A stretch of DNA of 64,000 nucleotides from Perkinsus marinus ATCC 50983 (Eukaryota > Perkinsozoa > Perkinsida > Perkinsidae). Both the position numbers and the translations under genes were made by a program. The DNA lies in assembly GCF_000006405.1 (NCBI RefSeq), contig NW_003215522.1, positions 50,880-114,879 of the forward strand. Direction: 5' to 3'. Shown piece by piece: positions 43,529 through 54,507 of the stretch. Under the pieces are notes generated by a model. It searched no databases. It saw only the letters and a list, made by a program, of their open reading frames with translations, and was not told the origin of the DNA. Within the stretch, counting starts at the first letter, position 1; every line of letters begins with the position of its first letter.

Positions 43529-45038
43529 TCATCTATAGTAGTACTATTATCATCTCCGTCTGTTGAGTTCCTACGTGATGGATCAGGCGTATTGGAATGG
43601 TGTAGTTTTCTTGAATTTCTCCAGCATTTCCCGACTTTGGTAGGCCCCTCCTTTACAATACGGAGCACTCACAGTGGAACTCGTGAAAACCGACAGGCTT
43701 TCCGGTTACCTAGTCATTTGGCCGTGAAGGGAGGTCCTACTTGTCTGGCATCGCCCGTCTTGCGCCCTCGGAAGCCCCTCTCTAACGGACATGAAAAGTT
43801 GGAGATTGGCCAGAAACGTGATATGCAGGGAGATGAGAAGGCTCTGTACCGCTCGTGTGAGACGCAACGTGTTTCTCGGCCAACAACGCCTCACTATGTA
43901 GAGCATCTCTACCGATTCAAGTGATCTGGTTCTCGAATACTGGCTGGGGTTGTATTGGATGGTTCCTTTCGTGATTGTCGCAAATGGTATGGTATCGAAT
44001 CTCCAGCGGCGATCGTCTGGTCGATATATTACAACTAACACACAAGAGCATCATTCTAGAGTAGTTGAGTGGTTCGGAAGCATCATAAACGTTGCTATTC
44101 CAGCGTCGAATAGTCTAGTTGCATGCTTGCATGTGCTTTCATGGACTGGTCGAACTAAGCTCGCACAGCTTTATATTGGAAAGACAAACGGCACTTGACT
44201 CGCTAAAAGGCATGATGACTAACACTAGTTGAATACCAATACGGATAGTCGCGTCACATCGCTTCGCTACCGATTCACAATTCAGAGATGGAACCGAGAG
44301 GCAAGTGAGTCTTCCCCGCATTCTGCATATCATGCTGTGTTCAAGGGCAGATGGAGTATTTCTATTGGTCCTAATCCTTCTACTCTCGGGAGTAAGTAGG
44401 GAAGAGGGTGAGGACACGCATTGTCGACACAGATTCACTGAGTGTCACTCAGAATATGTGTCCCTGAGTATTTTCCCCTCTTCGGTACTCGTAGAGTACC
44501 AAACCATTCTACCAGATTATGAGGCCAGGGTTGGAGTATTTGGAATATATTCTCGGTAACTAAGGCGGTGCAATCTCGTGGGTGCTCACGAGATTCGCCT
44601 CCGTTTATCTTCTTAACCTTCCCTTGAAGAGGCGATGCAGCCGAACTACTCAAGCTACCGGCTCGTTGCCTTCGGTAGTTACTACACTGATAGGCGAAGT
44701 GCTGCTTCGTTGTAGAAGGAAACCACTGAACTTGACGACTGAAACTCAATCTACCCCTACATCTACAGTATTGATGCTGTATCCACTACGTCAAGTGGGA
44801 TGGTTCAATAACATTCTTGTTGAAATCACAAGTTTTTCTCATGCAGAGAAATCATTCCCTCTGTTGCCCGTGCACCCAACTGACAAACTCAAAGCATGAT
44901 CTACAAGTAGTATGATGAAGCATAAAGTAATCACCCAAATCCGACAGTAGTTAGGTTATTGTCTAACCTCGAGACTACCTAGAGTCTCGTTATTTGGAAA
45001 ATACAACAAATTCAGGATAATACAAATGAATAAATCAT
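43529..45038. other. Gene-poor stretch; possible small secreted ORF
   Basis: No recognisable gene. An ATG frame at 44332-44559 (75 residues) has a hydrophobic core after a short basic start (DGVFLLVLILLLSGVS) followed by an acidic, Cys-containing tail. It could be a small secreted protein, but it has no homologue I know and the antisense strand is open as well. Confidence 0.3.
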
Positions 45039-45950
45039 TTAATGGGCAATCTTTGCCTGAGTGGTAGCAATGAAGTTGCTGACCACACGGATGGAGTACT
45101 CGTTGTACTTGGCGAGTTGTCTTTTAGTAGAGGTAATCTGATCACCCTCCAACCTGTTAACCAAGGTCACACATACGCAAGCAGCGGGGATCTTGGCACG
45201 CTGGCAGAAGCCCATGAGGGCGACACTCTCCATCTCGATGTTGCGGACACCAGCATCATGTAGGCGATGGAGGAAGTTAATCTTATCCTCCTCAGTATAC
45301 CAGGGGGTAAGAGCACCATCAGTTCGTCCCTGACCCTCGAAGAAATCATCAGCAGCCATGGTCTTGCCCTTCACAACAGGAATATCCTCAGGGGCGCTGG
45401 CGATGATATCATCGACAAACTGCATATCGAGAACATCGGTAGGGATCTCGAAGACCTTACCGAGCTGCACAGTCCTCCAGCAGGGTTTGATCTCGTCGTT
45501 GATGGCCTGAGTGGTGCATACAACGGTTCCGGGAGCAACACCACAGCCACCAGAAGTACCAAGACGGATCCACCTGACGGTATCGATGATACCAACACGA
45601 TTACAGAGCTTGGCAACTTCGTTCATGAGGATATGAAGAGAGGGACCACCCATACCGTGAGATACGGAGATCACAGACCCACACTTGAACATGCTGTAAC
45701 GCTCGGTCTTACCAAGACGCATAACAGTAGGCTTTGGGAGACCCTGCTCCACAAAGGCGTTGGCCATGACCTCAGCGAAGGTCTCAGCACGGGCAGGAGA
45801 GCCCATCATGACGAAGTACTTGACATCACCGAAAAGGGCCTGGAGGTCCATATCGGTATCGAGGCCGAGATGATAGTAATGGTCACAAGACAACGCTTGG
45901 GCATAGGGGGAGATGTTGTGTCTGGAGGCAGGGGTGGAAGTGGTCGACAT
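45039..45950 (-). CDS. Uridine phosphorylase (paralogue 1)
   Basis: Intronless, 303 residues, start MSTTSTPASRHN. It belongs to the nucleoside phosphorylase I family, nearest the eukaryotic UPP1/UPP2 type. Key motifs: YHLGLDTDMDL, KYFVMMGSPARAETFAE (phosphate-site Arg region), VSVSHGMGGPS-type loop (ISVSHGMGGPSLHIL), WIRLGTSGGCGV, GKTMAADDFFEGQGR and NIEMESVALMGFC with the ribose-binding Glu-Met-Glu. The enzyme splits uridine and phosphate into uracil and ribose-1-phosphate for pyrimidine salvage, probably in the cytosol. It lies head-to-tail with a close paralogue about 490 bp upstream. Both lack introns, so duplication probably followed intron loss or retroposition. Confidence 0.9.
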   Translation of the reverse strand: MSTTSTPASRHNISPYAQALSCDHYYHLGLDTDMDLQALFGDVKYFVMMGSPARAETFAEVMANAFVEQGLPKPTVMRLGKTERYSMFKCGSVISVSHGMGGPSLHILMNEVAKLCNRVGIIDTVRWIRLGTSGGCGVAPGTVVCTTQAINDEIKPCWRTVQLGKVFEIPTDVLDMQFVDDIIASAPEDIPVVKGKTMAADDFFEGQGRTDGALTPWYTEEDKINFLHRLHDAGVRNIEMESVALMGFCQRAKIPAACVCVTLVNRLEGDQITSTKRQLAKYNEYSIRVVSNFIATTQAKIAH

Positions 45951-46439
45951 ATTGCTGGGATTCCAAAGACCAGTTGAGCTAATAACTCACGATTGATATG
46001 TATCTATACTGTATGACGAATGAAGACCTCCTAAGCTTAGCACTACAGCGGAGCAAATATTTCCTTCCTGTCTTCCTCTTTGTGTCGCGCATCTTCCATT
46101 GCATTCGTAGCCTATATACTCGAGCCTTCGTTCAGACGTTCTTTCATGTGTTGTCACTCAAGAGTTCTGTAAGTTATCAACCACCGAATTAACTTCGTGC
46201 TCGTTTGATAGTAAATGCTGAAATGCTCTCATCATCGTTGGCAAGATACCTCAATAATTGACACATAAACTCTCGCAACTCAAACACGACCGAAGCAATA
46301 GATAATCAAAGATAAATTCTATTCAATATTCAACGCCGTGTTATCAACATAAGCAACTTAGCAATGGAGAGAAATCCGACTATTATAATCCCCGTGTACG
46401 ACGAAGACAGGTTATCAAGATTATGGCCTACCGGAGAGA
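45951..46439. other. Spacer between uridine phosphorylase paralogues
   Basis: AT-richer spacer holding the promoter of paralogue 1 and the 3' end of paralogue 2. A plus frame at 45998-46192 is hydrophobic but not supported. Confidence 0.5.
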
Positions 46440-47399
46440 TTAACATCCGGACTTTTTGAGTTCACTTGCGATGAAGTTGGTCACGACATCAGTCGAGTGC
46501 TCATTGAAGCGAGCAAGTTCACGTTTGGTGGCTGTAATCTGATCACCCTTTAGACGATCAACGATGGTGACACAGACACATGCTCCCGTGATATTAGCAC
46601 GATTACAGAAGCCCATCATGGCAACACTTTCCATCTCAATGTTGCGAACACCAGCGTCGTACAAGCGCTTCATGAAGGCCATCTTGTCATCCTCGTTGTA
46701 CCAGGTCTCGAGTGCCCCATCGAGACGGCCTTGTCCTTCGTAGAAATCATTAGCTGCCATAGTCTTCCCTTTAACAGCATTGATGTTGTCGGGCACAGAT
46801 TCCAATATAGCGTCCACGAACTTCATATCCACACAATCGGTGGGGATCTTGACGACTTTGCCAAGCTGGACACACCTCCAGTATGGTTCCACCTCATCAT
46901 TCATGGCTTGGGTTGTTACCACCACAGTGCCAGGAGGTACTCCGCATCCACCAGAAGTACCCATACGGATCCACTTCACGGAGTCTACGATACCCGCGCG
47001 GTCACAAAGCTTAGCAAGTTCATTGAGGAGGATGTGGATTGAGGGACCACCCATCCCGTGGGAGACGGAGACAACAGGTCCAACCTTATACATGCTGTAG
47101 CGCTCTGTCTTACCTAGACGTTCAACTACAGGTTTGGGCATTCCTTTAGAGACTAATGCATTCCCCATAGCTTCGGCGAAGTACTCGGCTCTCTGGGCTG
47201 ACCCCATGAGTACAAAGAATTTAACATTACCGAAGGTAGCATGTAGATCCATGTCTGTGTCCAAGCCGAGATGATAGAAGACGTCTGTTTTTAGTCCTCT
47301 AGAGTAAGCGGCCATTCTACTGGAAGTAGATGAGTCGAGAGACATCGGCGTCTCCCCGGCTTGAGTGCCAGTTTTGTCCACACGAGGTTCTCCAGACAT
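46440..47399 (-). CDS. Uridine phosphorylase (paralogue 2)
   Basis: Intronless, 319 residues from the ATG of MSGEPRVDKTGTQAGE. It shares all motifs of paralogue 1: YHLGLDTDMDLHATFG, KFFVLMGSAQRAEYFAE, VSVSHGMGGPSIHIL, WIRMGTSGGCGV, GKTMAANDFYEGQGR and NIEMESVAMMGFC. The main differences are a ~16-residue longer, Ser/Thr-rich N-terminus and a different C-terminal end (ASELKKSGC). The frame stays open to 47483 with an Arg-rich hydrophobic stretch (FRRLFSIRNWLRTFPAQLL) but only from a GTG, so a targeting exon upstream is possible. Pyrimidine salvage is the expected role. Paralogues may differ in location or in uridine versus deoxyuridine preference (inference). Confidence 0.9.
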   Translation of the reverse strand: MSGEPRVDKTGTQAGETPMSLDSSTSSRMAAYSRGLKTDVFYHLGLDTDMDLHATFGNVKFFVLMGSAQRAEYFAEAMGNALVSKGMPKPVVERLGKTERYSMYKVGPVVSVSHGMGGPSIHILLNELAKLCDRAGIVDSVKWIRMGTSGGCGVPPGTVVVTTQAMNDEVEPYWRCVQLGKVVKIPTDCVDMKFVDAILESVPDNINAVKGKTMAANDFYEGQGRLDGALETWYNEDDKMAFMKRLYDAGVRNIEMESVAMMGFCNRANITGACVCVTIVDRLKGDQITATKRELARFNEHSTDVVTNFIASELKKSGC

Positions 47400-47699
47400 T
47401 GAAGTGATGGTCTGGAAAAGAAGCTGAGCAGGGAAAGTACGCAACCAGTTGCGAATTGAGAAAAGTCTCCGGAACACGAGCACTGGTCAAGTGTATTCAG
47501 CTCGAAAGCTCGTCGTTTCGCGATCGGGTCAAATGTAACACCTGACACCATGAGCAACTATCGAATGGAAGAGAACCAGGCACTATACACATACAGGATG
47601 ATCGGGAATAAAAGGTCCACCCCTCGAAGTTTCTTAACACATGTGAATATCTTCCAAACTCAGATACCATCTCGGAGATCTTGATTAGCTCTCTCCAAT

Positions 47700-48685
47700 G
47701 GCGGTTTAATCGAATTCAGACTCTTTATACTCGACAAGTTATGACGATATGTAGAGAGCCGTGAATAGAAAGAAGTGCTGGCAGATTCCAATTCTGCACT
47801 GTATGGCTCAACTTTCTGCAGCATTCGCAAAGAGATGGCATAGCCGCCCCAATCAGGTTTACCATTCCATGGCCAAATGATGAAATATCGGTGCATATCA
47901 CAAAGTGGGAATCACGATGGCATAGCCGCCCCAATCAGGTTTACCATTCCATGGCCAAATGATGAAATATCGGTGCATATCACAGAGTGGGAAGCACGAT
48001 GGCATAGCCGCCCCAATCAGGTTTACCGTTCCAAAGCCAAATGATGAAATATCGGAGCATATCACAAAGTGGGAAGCATGATGGCATAGCCGCCCCAATC
48101 AGGTTTACCATTCCATGGCCAAATGATGAAATATCGGTGCATATCACAAAGTGGGAAGCATGATGGCATAGCCGCCCCAATCAGGTTTACCATTCCATGG
48201 CCAAATGATGAAATATCGGTGCATATCGCAAAGTGGGAATCACGATGGCATAGCCGCCCCAATCAGGTTTACCATTCCATGGGCAAATGATGAAATATCG
48301 GAGCATATCACAAAGTGGGAATCACGATGGCATAGCCGCCCCAATCAGGTTTACCATTCCATGGGCAAATGATGAAATATCGGAGCATATCACAAAGTGG
48401 GAAGCACGATGGCATAGCCGCCCCAATCAGGTTTACCGTTCCATGGCCACATGACGAAATATCGGTGCATATCACAAAGTGGGAAGCACGATGGCATAGC
48501 CGCCCCAATCAGGTTTACCGTTCCATGGCCACATGACGAAATATCGGTGCATATCGCTAAGTTGGACCATGGATAGACGGAAACACTGCAGAAATGGAAT
48601 CTGCCGGCACTTCTCCCTATACCCAGCTTTCTATATATCGTCATAGCTTGTCGAGTATGAAGAGTTTGGAATTGATTCAACTACC
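47700..48685. mobile_element. Foldback-type element: inverted repeats around an 82-bp satellite
   Basis: Left arm (about 47700-47825) and right arm (about 48565-48685) are inverted copies. Both contain ATACTCGACAAG (right arm on the reverse strand, with one change), ATGACGATAT and GGCAGATTCCA. Between them lie about nine tandem copies of an 82-bp unit. There is no coding capacity: the unit is not a multiple of three and frames close within each ~66 codons. Structure resembles foldback or Helitron-independent TIR elements with internal tandem arrays. No clear target-site duplication was seen. Confidence 0.8.
47834..48562. repeat. 82-bp tandem repeat array, ~8.9 copies
   Basis: Unit starts GATGGCATAGCCGCCCCAAT and ends CACAAAGTGGGAA(T/G)CAC. 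Starts recur every 82 bp (47834, 47916, 47998, 48080, 48162, 48244, 48326, 48408, 48490). Copies differ only at a few positions (CCATGG/CCAAAG; GGTGC/GGAGC; GCCAA/GGCAA), so homogenisation is recent. Confidence 0.95.
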
Positions 48686-49029
48686 ACTCGTCGAGATTTT
48701 CAAAACGGTACTTGAGTTCGTCTGATATTGCCCTGTGCTAGGAAATTGCGAAGGGTGGGCGCTTTTTTCGATCATCCTGTCGGAGTTTTAAGTGGGCCAG
48801 GATAAGACCTCATGCGGCGGATGATGTTGAGAACATAGCTGCATTGTGACCCTAGATAAGGTATGTGCCATTCAGTGGCCTCTGAGTTAGTAACATAACG
48901 TTCATGATCAGCTCGACAATAAAAGATGACCCAAACCCTCTATTGTGCATCTACTATAGAGACCTATTAGGCATCAGACGCGAGATGACTGGTGTCCCAA
49001 ACGCGACACCAGTCTTTACATGGCACGAG
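48686..49029. other. Spacer between the foldback element and the transporter gene
   Basis: No gene or repeat seen. Confidence 0.5.
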
Positions 49030-50433
49030 TTATTCAACTCCCACAGAGCGTTCTCCACTGGTTCGAAGTGCCGTGCGGACTACGTGAGAAACCGGTAACA
49101 GGCCCATCGTAAACACCAAGCCACAGAGCCAAAATTGACTGCGACAGCTCACACCCACTGCTGGAGTATCGAGGGCCCATCCAAGTGCCGCACCCAGTGA
49201 CTGAGCAGCCTTATAGAAGCCCGTATACTTCGCAGAGACATTGGCATTACCTGAAGCAAGGACACCTAGTAACCAGTAGCAATATGCTTGTAGTATGGAC
49301 TCTAGGAAACCATAGGCGACCAAGAGTGATATGATACTCAGTGAGCCTCCAGGGTTCGATATGACATCCAGTGCTGCACCACGACGGATGAAGCGCAACG
49401 AAAACTCCTCCACGATCGCTCCATAGGAGTAGACGCAAATACCACCAATGATGAGTCCCAAGAGAGCTAGCTTAGCTCTGGCCCGCACGCATAAATCGGT
49501 TCGATCTAGAAACCTGCCAACGACCACCGCGCCGAGCATCTGTGATACCCAATATGAAGCTGAGTTAAAGCCGCGGGAGCGAGCGGTGAACGACGAGGCG
49601 TTCACACAATTAAAGACGTATGGATAATAGAAGTTCGTGCCCAAGAATAAGGGCATCAGGAGAACCATAGCGCCTTCCTTCACCACTGTTACTGTGTCTC
49701 GTAATTCCTTCCCCACCGGCTTGGCAGGGTACACTGTGACGGGTACGCCGTCAGAGCGCATGACTCTATCTGGGGGAGCAATCATGAACCATCCAATGGC
49801 CGAACCAGAGACCATAACACAGACGAAAACAAGATAGGTCCAACCGTTGGAGGCAGTAGCCTCTTCTCCATCGTAGTTGATTATGAATTGCAGTAGGCCG
49901 CCGAGGAAACCCCCCAGGTTGAAGATAAGCCAGAACTCCCCTATGAATCGACCCCGCTCCTCTGGCGCGGCATACGCTACCATCACAGCCCCCTGTGCAG
50001 TCCACAGAGAGGCCGCGCCGATCCCAAGCAATGCCCCCGCCAAGACGAAAACGCAGTAGCTCTCCAGTGTATCTTTCTCCCTGGCGACGTACGCTGCAGC
50101 TGCGTACAGACAATACGTCGCGGAGCCCGCCACTATAAGCTTCCGTACACCCAGCATGTTGAAGAGAGACCCTCCGAAGAAGCCCGCCACGGCAAAGCAC
50201 AGATAGAGAGCCACATTAGCAGCATCAGCAGCAACGGTTGACTTCATCCCGGCTCCACCGAGACCTATAGGCATAAAGACCTCAGGGTACTATAGCCTGG
50301 GTGACTCACCCTGTAGAGCATTGAAGAAGCCCGGACAAGCAAAGCAGATAACCGATATTACTCGACACTGTTGGCGAGCATTCACCCACTCCTTGCTGCC
50401 GAGGGGAACGGCAACCATAGCAGCCGCTGGCAT
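49030..50433 (-). CDS. UNC93-like major-facilitator membrane protein
   Basis: Two exons (50433-50310, 50264-49030) with a 45-nt intron give 452 residues starting MPAAAMVAVPLG. The first helix motif CFACPGFFNALQGLGGAGM is the UNC93/DUF895 hallmark. Around eleven hydrophobic helices follow, including VALYLCFAVAGFFGGSLF, LLGIGAASLWTAQGAVMVAY, the charged turn EERGRFIGEFW, ASYWVSQMLGAVVVG and LGLIIGGICVYSYG. UNC93-type proteins are MFS relatives that act as transporters, K+-channel regulators or chaperones of other membrane proteins. The substrate is unknown. The end is polar and likely cytosolic (RTSGERSVGVE). The longer frame upstream begins with TTG, hence the ATG at 50433. Confidence 0.85.
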
Positions 50434-50812
50434 AAACCTCAACAGTCTTCCGTAACCACTCCCATTGAAAAGTCTAACAACTTTGCTTAGAAACAAAGAG
50501 AAACAGGTCGAACAGGAATAAGCGAGGGTCCATATGAATGGCCAAGCCGGACCAGAGGAAGGCTTGTACCTAAATTACCCGAACTTGGACAGCTGTGAGC
50601 CGCGCGGATTCAACCCCGCGCACAGCGAAGAATTCTCGAATTGGCATCTACCCACGTGAAAATGAGGGGAGCTGTGATGCCCAAAGAGCTTAGTGGAACC
50701 TCAACAACGCAAAAACATGTAACATAGTATGATCTACACGGTAACTGTGAAACTGTTCAACACCGAGCGCTTCTTCTAATAGGTCGCTCCAAAGCGGAAA
50801 GAGTCCTTGTCG
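50434..50812. other. Spacer with a GC-rich hairpin
   Basis: No gene. 50592-50626 forms a hairpin with GCTGTG/CACAGC outer arms and a GCGCGG/CCGCGC inner stem around ATTCAACC, resembling a tRNA T-arm but without a tRNA around it. Confidence 0.5.
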
Positions 50813-51121
50813 TTACAGTACTTCTTCTTCCGGCCCAAGCGGTTTGTCGTCGCGTTCGCAGGATTCACTAAAAACATCTGAGCTCACTCCCATGGCGAGA
50901 GCGCTCCCTGCCTTACGTGGGTTGAAGGGGTACTCCTGCTTCCCTCTGCCTATCTCCCTGAACATTCCCTTGATGCCGTCAGTGAAACCCTCCGTTATCA
51001 AGCAGGGTGTCTAAGACGTGGATTCAATGCGGCGAATACCTCCCACTACTGAGCTTACCTGATAGAAATCAAGCCACACAATTGCCCATGCATGAGCAAC
51101 GCGAACTGGGAGAGCGGACAT
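50813..51121 (-). CDS. Small uncharacterised protein, 86 residues
   Basis: Two exons (51121-51059, 51010-50813) with a 48-nt GT-AG intron join in phase. The sequence begins MSALPVRVAHAWAIVWLDFY (amphipathic and aromatic), continues ITEGFTDGIKGMFREIGRGK and YPFNPRKAGSALAMG, and ends acidic (DDKPLGPEEEVL*). The consistent splice, natural start and mixed composition support a real gene. Size and N-terminus would suit a small organellar membrane-complex subunit, but that is only a guess; I do not recognise the family. Confidence 0.5.
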
Positions 51122-52104
51122 GGTACTATTACACCAACAAAAACTAATCAACCGTAGATGATCATAACAGCACCCAACGGTCGGATTAAGAGCGTCTCCG
51201 ACTTTCTGACCAGATGCGTGTGTGAGTCCGAGACCTCAGGAGACTGGTTGGTATGATGGATATTCAATTCCTCCTCTGGGAAACTATCGGACCGTAATAC
51301 GCAGACGGCGTCACGGTCTCTCTCTATTATAGACACACACCACCCAACGGCCCTTGGGAATCAGCCCGTAGTAGACTAGCAGTAATGAGCTCTTCTACAG
51401 TTCATGGCCCATATGCGAGCGGCCTCGAGCTGCATGAAATGGAGACGACTGTGCTGTCATGTATACGCGTCCACATTCTCAGTGTAAAACGCGCGCGCCC
51501 AGAACGAGTTCCGTGCTGTTAGGATTCCCAACGCAAGAGCACTCCCCTGCCACGCTTGTTGATACAAACTGTGCTCGAAGCAGCCTGGCGGAGTTAACTC
51601 AAACATGACGCTATCATCCAACACTAATTTTAAGCGGGATCTTGTTTTTGTGAGAATTTCTCACACATTCCGGCTTGGTTTCGAGAGCCGCAGGCACTGT
51701 CCTCCTCACAGTCTGTGTATCTTTCTCGAAACCCACCCTTTTATCCATATCCATATACCCCTCTTCAAGGGAGTCTTTCGGAGAAGAGCACCAGAAGGAT
51801 CGGCATCCTCCGCCAAGGTTGTCTCACTTACGTCGCTTTACTTCAACAGTACCATCCTTGCCGTTGTACTTGAGACTGGAATTATCTCAAGTACACACAC
51901 CTTGCTACGACTACTCACTTGATCGAACAACATGACCCTCGAAGCATGTACAAACTGAAATCACAACAGGAAGGGTAGAAAATCACCCATGGTCACCAAC
52001 GAAGGCATCAGCTACCAACCTCGAGGAGGTCTTGTCTCCTCTGATTAGCTCATCGCCACAGCCTTCTCAACGCTCGTCTTAGTCATTTTGCTCCCACCCT
52101 TTGC
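51122..52104. other. Region with unassigned open frames
   Basis: A minus frame at 51148-51336 (HLVRKSETLLIRPLGAVMI) starts at GTG and may be a last exon of an unknown gene. A plus frame at 51605-51922 is open but shows no family features. No confident gene. Confidence 0.3.
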
Positions 52105-54079
52105 CTAAGTGAGGCTTTTGGACTTCCGCGTCACTGGTGCTCCCGTTTTCTCGTCCGCGGCATCTTTCCTGACCCATACATGCCCAATTAGCGACGAATT
52201 CCAGAGCTGGGAGCTGTACTCCTCAGCTGCCTTCACCTGCGTAGCTTTTGCGAACCTCGCTGTCAAACCATTGTCAGCCTTCTTCTTGTCCCTGATAACA
52301 ACCCGTTGCTCTAAAAGATACCCCATCCACTTCTCATTGTGCCATCATATGCTGGAACATCGCACTCGAGCTCATGTGATAATCTCATCGCGTCAGACCG
52401 GACGAGTCCTCCCAATTAACAATGACCATGCCCGTGTCGCGTTCCCTGATAGCGCCCAGAAGTCCATCTACAGCGCAGTGTATAGTCGACGGCCGATTTC
52501 GGCCTGAGTCGCCCACCTCCAGATCGTGACTGTGCTAAGCATGGAGTATTTCTGGGCGTGGGCGAAGAAGCATTTTCATGCAGTGTCGGGACCCATGCCT
52601 TGGAACTCGAAAGTAATGTCGCCAACCTGCATTGACTAGCCTTCCTGGATGGCCCGATGGTATCACCGCGAAGCCGCCCTGCAGGATAATGGACATCCAA
52701 ATGACCAACGCTAGATGGGGCCCATCTGATGGGCCCCGCTCTCCCAAGAAGGATGCTCTCCTGTCACTCAACGCCGTACTTCTGCGATACTCTGCGATCA
52801 TGCGGCACCAGTCTGGTCAACTAGGAATGTGCCAGTCTCTAAGTTAGCGTTCGTGGCAGTGTCGTTCTGACTCTGTGTGAAGTTGTCCAGGGTCTGCAGC
52901 CAGGCAGATTCCCTATCAGAGATTCCCGGATGGTTCCGAGGCCCACATGTCGCGATATGCCCAACGCACATCTACAAAGAGCCTTGGAGGGACCAACCCA
53001 TTGTCGACTCACGTAAGGGTACTGCCAGATCTCCACCTGCTCCTGTGGTACAGAGCTGGCAGCCCACTGCGTGTGGCACCACACTTCCCGGATTACTATC
53101 GATGATAATATGAAGTGTTGTACCATGGACCGGCACGCGCCCTTGACGATGGTCACAACCTGAAAGGCTTCTCAACCCCTCGACACCCCTCCCGAGCTCC
53201 CACGCTGGTTATGAGGTCGTCGGCTGTCTCTCGAGTAGTGATGAGCCGGAGCCTGTCCCCACCGTCCAAGACCATCACCTTGCCCGTGGTGGCCTCCACC
53301 CCAATTGAGGTTGGTGTGTCGAAAAGCGCCATGAGGCCGGTGCCATCACGATGGCCTCTTTCACCACTACAGTGTTGACATCAACGAGCAACGCTGCTGA
53401 CGATCCCACCTCCTCCCAGCTAGCGTTATGGTCCGCCTATCCCCAACACTCACGCGACGAATGCAATGGTTGCCGGTGTCGGCCACTAAAAGGAACTTCC
53501 CAGTGGATGCCCCAGCTCTGAGTATTCGAGGTCGAGGAACAGCGGAGAGGGCGGATCCGAGCACCCGTCTGTTCTCTCCCACACTGCTAGACTCAGCGGT
53601 GCATTGAACATGGCGACTCCGTTACTGCCGTCCAAATAGCCAGAACGTCCCCAGCGACCAGCAACGACCTTGTAGTGAGCGGGCCAGTCCAGATACCTGG
53701 TTCCTGATCACATGGATTGCCCATGGCGGAACACTATACCGGGAAGATTTGGGGACTTTAAGAACCGCATGGAACTCCTTGCCGACCATCCAAACGTCGC
53801 CGTCGGAGTCCACGGTCGCCTGTTGCGAGAAGTTGAAGACCTCGTAAGCCTTGGTCCCATAGGCCGTCTCGAGCACGCGAGTTCCAGTGTAGCCGTAACC
53901 GCTATACATCGCGTTAGTGAACCCTAGAGAGAGTATGAGTAATAATTCTCGCAAGGAATGGCAAGACCTGTGGGGGGCAGTCCGGAAGAGTCTGGTAGAG
54001 TGTAGGAACTGGTTGTTTGGGAATCACCTTTGGAAATGCATGCCAATAAGCATATAAGCTGTAGGTTTCCCTGGGACAT
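52105..54079 (-). CDS. Secreted NHL-repeat (beta-propeller) protein
   Basis: Spliced minus-strand gene. Start MSQGNLQLICLLACISKGDS is a signal-peptide-like leader, and its exon joins in phase through a short intron to GFTNAMYSGYGYTGT. Propeller-type segments follow: NFSQQATVDSDGDVWMVG, GSNGVAMFNAPLSLAV, KFLLVADTGNHCIRRVSV (a textbook NHL strand pair), FDTPTSIGVEATTGKVMVLD and RLRLITTRETADDLIT. The end reads QVKAAEEYSSQLWNSSL and VRKDAADEKTGAPVTRK. NHL propellers bind proteins, peptides or glycans; with a signal peptide this one would be secreted or face the endomembrane lumen. In a parasite that makes it an extracellular candidate (inference). Several internal exon edges, and whether the 52105-52330 piece belongs to this gene, are uncertain. 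Confidence 0.65.
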
Positions 54080-54507
54080 CGAAAAGCCTCAACTGGAGGT
54101 TGTACTCGCCATTGCGATTCGGATAACGTCAAAGTTCAGCGTCGATCTCGATTAGCTTGGGAGTAGATCTACCAACTTCATATTCTACTGTGTTCACGTG
54201 ACAACCACAGACGCCCCCGAAGACGGTTATTCCGAGAGATGGAATTCTAATAGGTTAATTTGTCTTGGCTTCCACGATACATGGCTGGTCAGCCGAGGGT
54301 AAATACCCCGTTAATGTCGACAGCGGGGCGAGTTCAGATTGCCTTTCGCGGCTCACTAGAACGTGGATCGGAATGGACTGCAATAGCAACAGGAAGCTCA
54401 GGTGACAGGTGAGCGCCTGTGCGAGATCGTTCGAGCTCAACTTGAGAAATGGTGAACAAATTCAGTAACACCCGAACTCCTGTTTTCCATCGGTACTCTA
54501 CGTCATG
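54080..54507. other. Divergent intergenic region
   Basis: Lies between the minus-strand NHL gene and a plus-strand candidate; probably shared promoter sequence. Only short frames are present. Confidence 0.4.

Noticed and set aside
45267-45977. 236-codon plus-strand ORF
   Set aside because: Antisense shadow of the well-supported uridine phosphorylase paralogue 1.
47898-48680. Series of ~66-codon minus-strand ORFs across the tandem repeat
   Set aside because: They recur every 82 bp because the unit is repeated. The unit is not divisible by three, so each frame closes; there is no sign of a repeat protein.
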